This document shows, piece after piece, positions 29,801 through 36,093 of a stretch of 63,877 nt of DNA. A model generated the notes under the pieces. It was given only the letters and a program-made list of their open reading frames with translations. It was not told the origin of the DNA and did not search any database. Every line of letters begins with the position of its first letter. The stretch's first letter is position 1. Made by a program: the position numbers and the translations under genes. This DNA comes from a virus. Where the stretch lies: positions 1 to 63,877 of the IMG/VR virus record IMGVR_UViG_3300009027_000001; one strand, given 5' to 3'.

Positions 29801-30194
29801 GGGTTTGGTGAACAACTCCGGTGACACTGTGCTCGACACCAGTGCGCTAGGGTTTTACGAGACGGCATTGCAGGCAGTAGGATTTACTCCAACAGCTATT
29901 GGACAATTCTACGAAGGGCAAGCAGCAATCAAAGATAAAGAAGCCTACGTACGGAAGCAAAAAATCAGGTTGATGAAAGACTTTCGTACATCTAGTGCAG
30001 CCGGGCGTCGTGCGATCATAGATCAGATCGTTGAGTTTAACAGCTCATTCCCACAGGAAGCGATCACCCGGTCTGCGCTCCTTCGCAACCTGAAGGGCAA
30101 ACTCGAGCGTGAACTTCAATACGAGCGATATGGAGCAGCGATAGATGAGAAGAAAGCAGCACTCTACGCCGGTTATGGCGAACCCTACCGTTAA
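20814..30194 (+). CDS. Giant internal virion/ejection protein with two HExxH domains
   Basis: A 3126-residue protein. An N-terminal region with Ala/Gly-rich hydrophobic stretches (residues ~165-360) could form a membrane channel. Charged disordered linkers follow (~360-800) and then mostly helical regions. Two related metallopeptidase-like domains sit at about residues 1540-1850 and 1900-2110: H-E-I-A-H-A-A-T near 1672 and H-E-L-M-H-A-A-T near 1982, each followed by E-F-V-A-E-(A/M)-F-S-N. A C-terminal R-F-P-I-V-F-Q-F-M-Q-W segment near 2800 resembles the PLxRFG region of large podovirus ejection proteins. It probably enters the host with DNA; peptidase activity is inferred. Confidence 0.75.
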   Translation: MATFKERYEELFGPTPDYDPIAQTAPDELIGQTRRRALDIQDAAPTASPRRAVPIRDLSPPGEEQGAISGLLKTGASKVVAEPLVGAAEYLTRQTTGRLGWEGPTEALQGVRDDLAQWRESVYARMNPEVMDMVGRELLTLDPDRTIWRGSPLDVAEAVAYKVIEQTPSLLATLVPGAIMMRAGAMGKGIQYLSASEAGISLGAIQNEIADGINEMSADELSAESFRFRQLMEEYGDETQARADLIREAQGMAPVVGGVAVGAISAAAGRYLAPVFDDAAGLGFGQRVGRTAISEGLIQEGPQESIEQIASNISAAVYDGDRDLLEGVAESYAQGALLGAIMGGGVGGILGRGRQEEQTPPELDTPDAPSAFTPGRGGPRGPQQALPLDFGEEQRSGPITQQEDMFAIPDELFDEQGNYVGNVAGQAAAAQEENIVDPAIRAAIQANIRSDQKMDDMFQTNPQREQEYPSQNIQTEMFPRAAPTGGLPAPNTRPVPAEDPMAPEQQEMLPGPEKRTLGNRRTEMYDAPIPEPQVDISAQMDQLARGMRDGVYLAAEQEVDPAILGDFPMVQDFDGRGGDMIFKDEETADQWMEALANSNPEDLQAILGEITGAGTGKPIDGRLAVQKIGENGGVEQETLVSTLEEAQQVQEEMGGETRVLTAEEAIARREMMAADDLFAEPEPEPEGTPGGTPRTGTGRHRVRFTDDAGQVIEDRTFSDVRRANKYADQLADEYQLAQPEADARITVTPIRTMPKRKTKPTQDEQKAELAKRKRKATYKTEGEKVADEIRRRVPFDERQDMTEAAAKAGTREEAAQNLLRLAAKQMDEEQARSIDGFFPPDSYEFKNKQLKQDYTDAWQALYEADFIAKNKAVIPLEFRGTVVSKANRDKKKALKKIEQVREGSNPRRKVEKAVREARYTSEAAVAQLSYNERKIAERLGIEMPTDAQKMEAEILSETQQQLADFRESKIAEDAEEDTYVAAMVEATAPRTKDDSDQPIGDTLEGPVYRFDMKTTKKELEALTESELNNVFDDALRWRQSTNKRLSDGRISEMKREITTRSERIKEIMRAVVSMRNSAGTEARAKGAYIVTNVTNKKGGGIRRTTVRSGPLTSSSEKYEEGADKLKARAEKAKKIYTDLSDNLKGALKRLKAVAPETDEYGNLTELGQDEVMGIWWAESLAELGQAVVESRRTDDPAMELASKISTGLKRVAGKTSDRLFGTVFADAARQTLIINAKDMGKDLATIAKQVNNFNDKLEAANRLHEAKKKWVKDSDYKQFIKPIIRKFHESYWNNKGTYYPTLAEAANLKWVLDNYRAQGKKDDFYLPLRRVLEDFGFKFKNNTLIVNEVDGEFDFTPKDAHLMNRFRRSDPIIMDRTVVRRETDKPYEPVTLTYRRPEGELDKRIAEREKRTEKDQFIAKEELDSIKHVRASAIFARFRKIVDNPKTTRDKLVDAELKLLEDLKKEGFLTNVGAQMVTIKVPDRPTISLRRSARALDDGILTKREARSRMASIRKSYTKPLYRHESKVGRYAGSVAGTAIADTESEWVYKKLPGFLLKNIKPKRVYTTAANKLHEKIKYSNSRISLNEALDIIIETLPSSDPLGKVARQLRSVDVTRGIGLGYAWGMKYAVGGYWNESGRVDIDFEYFYGEEALSKTNKDLVDAQFLQVVLHEIAHAATVESIDRSQTAEAIIDELIQQGQQAWGRQHTGKILERILINDKFFKQRKFSDVASKQELAEIFTAEISLQEPNKIAYINKVGDDFEVIVKAAKDKPYGFTNPHEFVAEAFSNPEFQDFLKATKFNKKNWLWDEFKKAVFKILGIKTDENLDTIWDVVLAATPALTRYANSYDPSKYHWEPGGKKDMRPYGEYVQEARKDINSHRQAYDDAGNQLGDLLNDRYRLRGANTVLQSLISSLPERSALGITARKLAELDLSDVTVRWDWTNLIKNPDTNGVYRGKHRRVILARKDGMSGHKLARVTLHELMHAATQESLQRNQTLRSLMTDVQSEVRQKLMEQFPVGKLPYGLRPQDQVDEFVAEMFSNEAMQQAAKTTMLDSRMSLWSRFKDLVKQLLGWVGDYEISAFDMVMELQPQLFEYAELDNPNAPDLYHGDVALGNKAREVWNRAKMTYDIENRARTAATQGATIFGRGKLSHAFHSMRQLRERYEQYFGGKEGPLAKYMDAFNARNSMNNELMQMPERLSRKWSEFEQKHGVKVANDFSQLATEATMHTLDPSKVAGHERNKKSAKAQPTMYRELRARYQALPQDYKDLWAEVTDYYQSSLEQETGLMMLNAVRGVVTKGAGETMDLGTFNRKYNETNILKFSTQEEILAEFGEFLGEDAANLAKFIQRVANVPAMKQGVYFPLMRYGEYAVYAKTMRDKKYFKDSQAARKYAADQRLEDPTYSVNTREESDGRWSVQVTESAFVMGETITEVMEKRQQLVDEGYDWVGDVGRKLEMPRESAITSNAALSSILETLSDNAAAQNAIKQFYLQSLSDQSFRKREIKRQNRRGVDYFTQHRNFANYARQSAYYRSQLKHGWQMAKGLSDMRDFLKDYRQGASKMSRVQLDNVYETLKTRDEKMTDPVQLHKAVRGGIALTQFYMLTSASYHMINSTQPWMVSLPTMGGRHGWGQAFAAMKGAQALIKDPIFSQIKESKGGLALLKKGNLAAERAFGVFDQLRDSLKANDARADEHLEMLDKLRKTSVLEVSPLTELREIATGKESWTTKAMDASRAMAHMVEVNNRVLTAIAAYDLEYARQKNGGAGEEAAREAATQYAEDMVSQTQFDYSTANKPPAFLRFPIVFQFMQWSQHIYAHIIRNTAAALKGDKDAAKILGGVLGTHAAVAGALGVTLQPIKMAFGLAMMALGDEDEPYTWQNALSGATFDRVTTSAMNELFGTTVSTVLGKGLPAGLGIDLSTRMSLGTLFFIDLRGDTPESVAGSLLSSFGGASVNQALTFGRGIQYMGSGDIMKGLEVFSPKFLRDILRAGRFASEGLVNNSGDTVLDTSALGFYETALQAVGFTPTAIGQFYEGQAAIKDKEAYVRKQKIRLMKDFRTSSAAGRRAIIDQIVEFNSSFPQEAITRSALLRNLKGKLERELQYERYGAAIDEKKAALYAGYGEPYR

Positions 30195-31782
30195 ACGGAA
30201 GGACAAATCAGGTCGGACCCAGTACTACAAGACCTGCCCCAAGTGCGGAGATCAAACCCTTCGCAGAGGTAACAAGGCGCAGTCAGGCAAGGTACGTTGG
30301 AATTGTCGTGGCACCACAGGTGATCGCCTGCACTGCTACTCGACGACCGACCCCAACAAACCGTACTCAGGTCGTAACAGCCGTAAGGATGCGGACAAAA
30401 ACCCACAGTTTCGCCGCAAATTAGGCGGAGTAAAACGCTTCGTCATAACAGCTGCACAGAACGCTACCCCTGTTCACGAACCATTCTTTATGTCACTTCT
30501 GACATACTGCAAGCATAACGATGCTGAATTGGTGGTGATTCCTCTCCGGTACAAAAATCCGACCTCGCAGTGGGTTGCATCGCAGGAGAACCTAGAATCG
30601 TGGGCCAGTGAACTACGCCCCTACCTCTACAACCAGCGCAAGAAACTCAATGAGAACCTTGTACTGCTCGGAGACATCAAGACGCAGCCCACCGCTGTCA
30701 ACCCCTTGCAGGGGTTCGAGAGCCTGACACACGGCGAGTCAGCGATCCTCGGACACACTAAACTGCAACTCGAAACCATCGCCACCCCATCCCACCGCTA
30801 CCCCAAGATCATTACCACCACCGGGGCAGTCACCATGCCGAACTATACGGACAGCAAGGCTGGCAAGAAAGGGGAGTTCCACCACGCTCTGGCCGCCGTC
30901 GCAGTAGACATCATCGGTAAGAAGTTCAGTATGAGACAGCTGAACGCAACCAAGGATGGGTCGTTTATCGACCTCGATGTTGCGTACCACGCAACAGATG
31001 TAAAGAAGGCACCAAGAGCATCAGCGCTGGTCTTCGGCGATACTCACCGAGCCGTCATGGACAAGACGGTAGAGAACGTCACGTTCGGGCCGGGGGGTAT
31101 GGTGGAGCAGCTTGACCCCGAACATCTGGTATTTCACGACCTCCATGACGGTAGCTCCACCAACCACCACACAAAGAACGACCCATTTGCTCAGGTGGCT
31201 AAGCGTGTGGACCTCCTCCATCTTGTCAGGGATGAAGTCATACAAGACGTCATGTGGCTGGCGCGTGTCTGTGCGGGGCGCTCAGGCGTTCTGGTGGCCT
31301 CCAACCACGATGATTTCCTAGCCCGGTGGCTGCGAGAGCAGGATTGGAGGCGCGACCCAGAAAATGCGGAGTTCTACCTAGAAACTGCACTACACCTTGT
31401 CCGAGAAGTCCGTCAGGGAAACGCCGTACCTCACCCGTTCACGTACTGGGTCGAACGATTGAAGAAGAACGCTCCCATCAGGTGTCTGAAACGTGATGAG
31501 AGTTTTGCGCTAAATAATGTCGAACTGTCGCTGCACGGTGACAAAGGGCCAAACGGAACAAGGGGTTCCAGAAAGAACTTGCGTCGGATCGGGGTCAAGA
31601 CCATCATAGGGCATAGCCACTCCCCCGGCATCGAGGAGGGGTGCTACCAGACCGGCACCAGCACCCCGCTGCGGCTGGACTACAACCAAGGCCCGAGCAG
31701 CTGGATGCACTGTCACTGTGTTCTGTACGCCAATGGCAAACGTAGCCTGCTGTTCATCATCGACGGAGAATGGCGACTGTGA
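30145..31782 (+). CDS. Zinc-ribbon metallophosphoesterase-like protein (T5 A1-like?)
   Basis: A 545-residue protein overlapping the giant gene by 50 bases. GGAG nine bases upstream supports ATG 30145; ATG 30175 (M-A-N-P-T-V) is possible. A zinc ribbon (C-P-K-C ... W-N-C) lies near residues 34-54. Calcineurin-type metal motifs follow: G-D-T-H near residue 300, S-N-H-D near 390, and G-H-S-H near 490. This zinc-finger plus phosphoesterase order recalls the T5 A1 DNA-transfer protein as I know it. The neighbouring ejection gene fits a role in early infection, such as DNA entry or host DNA degradation, but this is inference. Confidence 0.65.
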   Translation: MRRKQHSTPVMANPTVKRKDKSGRTQYYKTCPKCGDQTLRRGNKAQSGKVRWNCRGTTGDRLHCYSTTDPNKPYSGRNSRKDADKNPQFRRKLGGVKRFVITAAQNATPVHEPFFMSLLTYCKHNDAELVVIPLRYKNPTSQWVASQENLESWASELRPYLYNQRKKLNENLVLLGDIKTQPTAVNPLQGFESLTHGESAILGHTKLQLETIATPSHRYPKIITTTGAVTMPNYTDSKAGKKGEFHHALAAVAVDIIGKKFSMRQLNATKDGSFIDLDVAYHATDVKKAPRASALVFGDTHRAVMDKTVENVTFGPGGMVEQLDPEHLVFHDLHDGSSTNHHTKNDPFAQVAKRVDLLHLVRDEVIQDVMWLARVCAGRSGVLVASNHDDFLARWLREQDWRRDPENAEFYLETALHLVREVRQGNAVPHPFTYWVERLKKNAPIRCLKRDESFALNNVELSLHGDKGPNGTRGSRKNLRRIGVKTIIGHSHSPGIEEGCYQTGTSTPLRLDYNQGPSSWMHCHCVLYANGKRSLLFIIDGEWRL

Positions 31783-32030
31783 AACACTACCATGTGGTAG
31801 AGGTCCGTTGGGAAGATGCGAGTATAGAAACACAAGATTTCACAAGGAAAGATGCAAAAAAGACCAAGCCGGTCATCCGATGGACAACCGGCTATCTGGT
31901 CGAGGAGAACGACGATACGCTTGTGCTCGCTACTGACTTCTACGAAGGCAAGAAGGAGGAGTTTGCTTCACCCATGCAGATTCCGTGGGGAATGATTCTC
32001 GAGTACTACAAGCGACCCTTATGGGACTAG
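31770..32030 (+). CDS. Hypothetical small protein, last gene of rightward arm
   Basis: An 86-residue protein overlapping the phosphoesterase gene by 13 bases. Beta-rich start (V-K-H-Y-H-V-V-E-V-R-W) and a central T-T-G-Y-L-V-E-E-N-D-D-T-L-V-L-A segment that looks like a small beta barrel. No family recognised. It ends convergently with the leftward gene 32027-32167, overlapping it by four bases. Confidence 0.6.
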   Translation: MATVKHYHVVEVRWEDASIETQDFTRKDAKKTKPVIRWTTGYLVEENDDTLVLATDFYEGKKEEFASPMQIPWGMILEYYKRPLWD

Positions 32031-32167
32031 TCCTTGTCAACCTCTACGTCTTCGACAACTTCCTCGACTTCAACCACTGGTTCTTCAACCACTGGTTCCT
32101 CGACTACAGGCATAGCTTTCGGCTGTTTCCTGCGTTCCCATTCTTTTCTCAGTGTGCGACTCGGCAT
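32027..32167 (-). CDS. 46-residue acidic repeat peptide
   Basis: A short gene with a strong ribosome site (aggagagg three bases before ATG on the minus strand). The basic N-terminal half (L-R-K-E-W-E-R-R-K) is followed by V-V-E-E-P repeats and an acidic tail. It is the last gene of the leftward arm. No family recognised; charge separation suggests a protein-binding peptide. Confidence 0.55.
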   Translation of the reverse strand: MPSRTLRKEWERRKQPKAMPVVEEPVVEEPVVEVEEVVEDVEVDKD

Positions 32168-32176
32168 TGTCCTCTC

Positions 32177-32434
32177 CTAAATTGGACGATTTTTAGCGTC
32201 ACGTGCGTAGCTGCGGTTAGTCTTGCGGCTTACTACACGTGTGTTAGAAGTCGAACGGCTACCACCCTTCGACAGTGGAACTTTATGGTCTAGCTCTTTG
32301 CCATCACCCTTCTTGACCTTGCCTTCTCGTATGGCCTTGCGGCGTGCCTTGTTGCGGGCAGCACGATCTTTCTTCGCCTCGGGGGATGCGTGGTACTTCT
32401 CGTAGTACGCCTTACTTCTTTCTCTCTCGCCCAT
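32177..32434 (-). CDS. HNH-endonuclease-like protein
   Basis: An 85-residue basic protein. The motif L-D-H-K-V-P-L-S-K-G-G near residue 52, followed by N-T-R-V-V-S and N-R, is the HNH pattern (metal-binding His then Asn and His/Arg). It is shorter than usual and I cannot see zinc-binding CxxC pairs, so it may be a minimal HNH nuclease or a relic. ATG overlaps the upstream stop (TAATG), which decides the start over a TTG at 32458. Confidence 0.6.
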   Translation of the reverse strand: MGERERSKAYYEKYHASPEAKKDRAARNKARRKAIREGKVKKGDGKELDHKVPLSKGGSRSTSNTRVVSRKTNRSYARDAKNRPI

Positions 32435-32955
32435 TAGTCTACCCTGCGAAACGACCAAGCAGGGCCAGCGCCGTAGTTCCAGCGGAAGCTCTTGGGATCG
32501 TACCCTTCCCGCACATCTTTAGGGGTGCAGCGAAAGCCATACTTGGTGAAGTACCGCTTGCCGAACCAGTACCTACCGATGGACCCGTACTTACCCTGTT
32601 GCACGCGGTAGCCTTTATCGTTTTCATACACAAGTTTCATTTCTTCATGGTCATATTTGCATACGTGCCAGCTGTAGTTGCGGAGGCCGTCGCCACCATT
32701 GCGAAACGCATGGTACTGCCAGAAGCGCCAGAAGCTATGGTCGCCATCGTAGATGTTATCTGGGACACAGTTGTAGTCTACAGGCAACGCTCTGTAACCG
32801 CCGTACCAGTCTTCCGGGTTACACCAAGGAAGAAGTACCTTCGGCACATCACTGATGGGGGTCTTGCGGAACCACCACATGACGACAGGGACCACCACCA
32901 CGCCAGCGATGATGACAGGAATCTTACTCAGGTTTTGTAGGGTTGCGTACCACAT
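32434..32955 (-). CDS. Conserved phage membrane-anchored protein of unknown function
   Basis: A 173-residue protein with an N-terminal hydrophobic helix (residues ~12-28, I-P-V-I-I-A-G-V-V-V-V-P-V-V-M) and a Trp/Tyr-rich soluble domain containing F-W-R-F-W-Q-Y-H-A-F-R-N-G-G-D-G-L-R-N-Y, a segment I have seen in unassigned phage proteins. It probably lies at the inner membrane. It starts within the upstream DUF3310-like gene (32-base overlap). Confidence 0.6.
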   Translation of the reverse strand: MWYATLQNLSKIPVIIAGVVVVPVVMWWFRKTPISDVPKVLLPWCNPEDWYGGYRALPVDYNCVPDNIYDGDHSFWRFWQYHAFRNGGDGLRNYSWHVCKYDHEEMKLVYENDKGYRVQQGKYGSIGRYWFGKRYFTKYGFRCTPKDVREGYDPKSFRWNYGAGPAWSFRRVD

Positions 32956-33205
32956 GATCCAACTTCTTCAGCCGCTTCAACTCCCGTTGAGCATACCAGA
33001 TAATCTTGTTCAGATCATATTCCTTACTGGTGTTGGCTTTGTGGCCGTAACGATAGCACGCTTTGAAGATGTTGGCCATCGCAAAGTTCATGTCCCGGTA
33101 CTCGATGAGGTCCTGCATTTCCTTGGCACCGGGGGGCAGTTGGTAGTAGTCGGACGACCACCCTGTAACGTCAGATTGCGTTTTCAATTTTCTATTTTTT
33201 GACAT
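32924..33205 (-). CDS. DUF3310-like protein
   Basis: A 93-residue protein with Y-Q-L-P-P-G-A-K-E-M-Q-D-L-I near residues 21-34, F-A-M-A-N-I-F-K-A-C-Y-R near 41-52 and a K-I-I-W-Y-A-Q-R-E-L helix near 67-76. This matches the DUF3310 pattern found in many phages, including next to or within T7 gp1.7-type nucleotide kinases. Function unknown, possibly nucleotide metabolism. It follows the primase-helicase. Confidence 0.7.
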   Translation of the reverse strand: MSKNRKLKTQSDVTGWSSDYYQLPPGAKEMQDLIEYRDMNFAMANIFKACYRYGHKANTSKEYDLNKIIWYAQRELKRLKKLDHVVRNPTKPE

Positions 33206-33230
33206 TTTAATAGTGGGCCTTTAATGCACC

Positions 33231-36038
33231 TTAAAGCTGCACTTCATAAAGACGGGTTCTGGGCAGGTCACTGTTAGCGCCTATACCAAATATGGTATAC
33301 ATCATAGTCCCGCTGATTTCGTTCTTGAACTGCTTTTCGATGGACGAGAAGCTGATGTTGTGTGACGCTTTCAGCCACCTGTGAAAGTCGTGGACGGTGA
33401 AGCGGTAGGTGTCGTTCTCGCCTTTTATAATCATCAACTTTCCGGTTTTCGAGGGTTGCAGGATCACCGGGTCTTTCGTGTAGCGGCCCGGTTTCGGGAA
33501 CTGGTCAACGACCATCATATCGGCTTGGTGCTGCTGTAGGTAAGCGATGACGAGTTCTCGAGCAGACGCAGCTGCGAGCGAGTGACCTGTGCGAGTACGC
33601 AGTACCGTAACCCTGTCCAGAAGATACCGTTTCAGGGTTTTGGTGTCGATGGAGACGATACCGGCCTTTTTCGCAACAGCTGCACCAACTAGAAGGGCAG
33701 CGATAGTTGCACACCAGAACCTCTCTCCTTCTCGGAAATTGTGATCGGCATACAGACTTTGATATGTTTTCTGAACAGCCTGCTCCAAAGCCCCATGTTT
33801 GGTACTGATATATTCTGCAAAACGAAGTCCAGCGTGTCCGTAGTTCGAGTCCAGCAGTCCGAACATGGCGTTACGCGAAGCCCGAGTCGGGTCATTAAAG
33901 GGATCGACTTCAACCTCAAATGTTCGCGCTGTTGCGGCGTCAGAAGCCCCTCCAAGTCCGCCCATATAATCGAAGATACTCTCATTGCTGGCTCCTATGA
34001 CCATCGTCTTCCAGTCAGCGACTTCACGCAACTCAGCGTTCGTGGTAAGGCGTGTGCGCTCCTTCCCCTGTGCAATATCGAAGGCTGTCTTGTAAAAATT
34101 CTCGAGAGCGCCTTCACCACGTATCTCGTCCCAATACACCGGCAGGTTCTTCAGGAACGCTGTCTTGTTGATGATCGAGAGGTAGGTATCGCTGGTGGAG
34201 TTCATACCCTTGGTCGGGGACCCCCAGACCGCCTGTGCCGTTTTCAGCACGGACGACTTTCCAAGCCCTGACTCATTACTGACGATTGTGAGCATGGCAC
34301 CGGGCATACCAGTGAATCCAAACAGCGGCGCAGCAAAGGCAGAAGCGAGGATCGTCGTGAAAGCGGGGTTATTCTGGTCAGCGACGAAATCAGCCGACTC
34401 CTTCCAGTTCTCAAAGTCACCGTTGCACTGATAGTGCCGGGCAATTTCCCTATACTTGGATGCAACCCGCACACCGGCCTCTTTCGTGCCGTTAGCCATG
34501 AACGAAGTCGTGCCAGCGGTGAAACCAATAATCTTGATATTCTCGTCATCGGTACGCTGCTCAATCCAGCCGAGACGAGATACGGCGTTACCGACTTGGC
34601 GTTTTTTCTGTATCTCCTGAAGCCATGTACTCATAAGTTTATTCCAATGCACAAGTTCGGGCTGCTCAAGCGGGCAACCGTTCGACGCCAGTTCCTTTTT
34701 CAGCGAAACCGTGTCGCCGAGTAGCCTAGCATCCATTTCGATACTGATAGGTGTCGAGCCTGCGAGCCTAGACGCCACCGTGATGTTGTACTGGTTACTT
34801 ACAATGTCTCGTGACGCGCCTTGCATTTCCCACGTGCGGTTCAGCACCTTTTCCCAGAGGAACTGCTTGGTGCCGGGGTCGAACATCTTACGCTCCATAC
34901 CCAGATCGCCCTCGATGGGACGCCACGTTTTCAGCGGGAACTCTTTTCCTTCAGCTGTTACAACTTCTTCTTCGCCTAGGCTCAGCGGTGTCTTGACGCT
35001 CCCCCGGTGTGGACATGCTTTGCATACTTCTGGTCGAAAACTGGCGAAGGTGTCACAGAGTGTTGGCCCGGCATCGTTCTCCAACCGTTGGTTCCACTTC
35101 TCTGTTGTGTCTTCGGGAGTGTAGTCGGGGTGTCCTTCTGAGAGAGCGTGGTAGTAGAGTTCACCATCCGCACAGTGCTTTGCAAGTTGGAGGCAAGCAA
35201 CCCACTCGGGTTCAGAGCAATCCTCTCCGTTAGTTTGTAATACATGGGCGAGTACGCCGCACTTTTTGGCGATGTTGGGGACGAAACTTTCCACAGTCCG
35301 TCCAGCCACACCATTTGATAGCTCAGTAAGCCCGTTGTGAAGCCCGCGAAGGTAGTCGGGCACATTCCCGTGAATGTCCAGCTGTCCACTCGCTCCACCT
35401 GTTCCGAGAAGGGCCGCTTCCAAGTCTCGGGGGTCAAACAGCTTCCCAGACCAATGCAATGCTTTGACTGCCTTGGGGTCATTGCTGTCTTTAAGATTTC
35501 GGGTTCCAACAGGGCGTAGTACTCGGGCCGGGTCAGCTGTACATGTGGGGTCGGCAGGTAAGCCGTGAGCCGCCGCTTCATTTTTGAGAGCGCGAGCCAG
35601 TTCTTCCCATCGAGAACGCGCAATAGGAACTTCAAGAGGCCAGTATACATGGATGCCATTCCCAGAGTGGACGAGGATTGACGGTGCGGGCATCCTCGTC
35701 GCGTTACAAAACTCACGGAGAGCGGCGACTACTTCCGTGGGGTTCGACAGCCCGCCTTTGAAGTCGATGTCGAACCACAGCGCCTTGATCTGATGTACGT
35801 TATCACGTGTCCTGAGTTGGTTCTTACCAGTTTTCGGGTTCTCGTGCCAGCCTTGCTGGTAGCTACCCATTGCGTAGAATACGTTGAAGCCTGACTTCGC
35901 AGCCTTGATCGTCGCCTTTTGCAACTCAGCGTGGTCGTTACACACCACGTGCTGCATACCCTTGTTGGAGAGAAAAGCGAGTATCAGCTTCCCATCGTCA
36001 GCAGGGACTACAGCATTATAGAATTCCGATAGATTCAC
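33231..36038 (-). CDS. Primase-helicase (AEP/RepB-type primase plus DUF927-like ATPase)
   Basis: A 935-residue protein. The N-terminal ~230 residues contain L-W-F-D-I-D-F (metal-binding DxD) near residue 90 and H-S-G-N-G-I-H-V-Y-W near 123, typical of archaeo-eukaryotic/RepB-type primases. A cysteine cluster (C-x2-C-x2-C-P-H-R-G style) lies near 345-355. The C-terminal half is a DUF927-like ATPase with Walker A S-N-E-S-G-L-G-K-S-S near 590 and a Y-W-D-E Walker B-like motif near 635. It would unwind DNA and make primers at the phage fork. Preceded by a terminator, so its level may differ from upstream genes. Confidence 0.8.
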   Translation of the reverse strand: MNLSEFYNAVVPADDGKLILAFLSNKGMQHVVCNDHAELQKATIKAAKSGFNVFYAMGSYQQGWHENPKTGKNQLRTRDNVHQIKALWFDIDFKGGLSNPTEVVAALREFCNATRMPAPSILVHSGNGIHVYWPLEVPIARSRWEELARALKNEAAAHGLPADPTCTADPARVLRPVGTRNLKDSNDPKAVKALHWSGKLFDPRDLEAALLGTGGASGQLDIHGNVPDYLRGLHNGLTELSNGVAGRTVESFVPNIAKKCGVLAHVLQTNGEDCSEPEWVACLQLAKHCADGELYYHALSEGHPDYTPEDTTEKWNQRLENDAGPTLCDTFASFRPEVCKACPHRGSVKTPLSLGEEEVVTAEGKEFPLKTWRPIEGDLGMERKMFDPGTKQFLWEKVLNRTWEMQGASRDIVSNQYNITVASRLAGSTPISIEMDARLLGDTVSLKKELASNGCPLEQPELVHWNKLMSTWLQEIQKKRQVGNAVSRLGWIEQRTDDENIKIIGFTAGTTSFMANGTKEAGVRVASKYREIARHYQCNGDFENWKESADFVADQNNPAFTTILASAFAAPLFGFTGMPGAMLTIVSNESGLGKSSVLKTAQAVWGSPTKGMNSTSDTYLSIINKTAFLKNLPVYWDEIRGEGALENFYKTAFDIAQGKERTRLTTNAELREVADWKTMVIGASNESIFDYMGGLGGASDAATARTFEVEVDPFNDPTRASRNAMFGLLDSNYGHAGLRFAEYISTKHGALEQAVQKTYQSLYADHNFREGERFWCATIAALLVGAAVAKKAGIVSIDTKTLKRYLLDRVTVLRTRTGHSLAAASARELVIAYLQQHQADMMVVDQFPKPGRYTKDPVILQPSKTGKLMIIKGENDTYRFTVHDFHRWLKASHNISFSSIEKQFKNEISGTMMYTIFGIGANSDLPRTRLYEVQL

Positions 36039-36050
36039 AGTCGTCGCCAG

Positions 36051-36085
36051 TAAAAAGGACCGGGGGCAGATAGCCCACCCCCGGC
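36051..36085 (-). terminator. Rho-independent terminator after the SSB-like gene
   Basis: On the minus strand CCGGGGG (36084-36078) pairs with CCCCCGG (36066-36060), followed by TCCTTTTTA. It begins nine bases after the stop at 36094. It splits the replication block, probably giving partial read-through into the primase-helicase. Confidence 0.7.
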
Positions 36086-36093
36086 CAAGCTAC

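Noticed and set aside
20814-30194. Giant protein as an N4-like virion RNA polymerase
   Set aside because: Size and position suggested it, but I see no phage RNA polymerase motifs; the HExxH domains and C-terminal segment fit an ejection-type protein better.
32024-32033. GGACTAGTCC palindrome as a terminator at the convergence point
   Set aside because: Only ten bases with no loop and no T run on either strand.
32344-32940. 198-codon rightward open frame
   Set aside because: It is the antisense shadow of the conserved 32434-32955 gene, which has a clear membrane helix and stop-start overlaps with neighbours.
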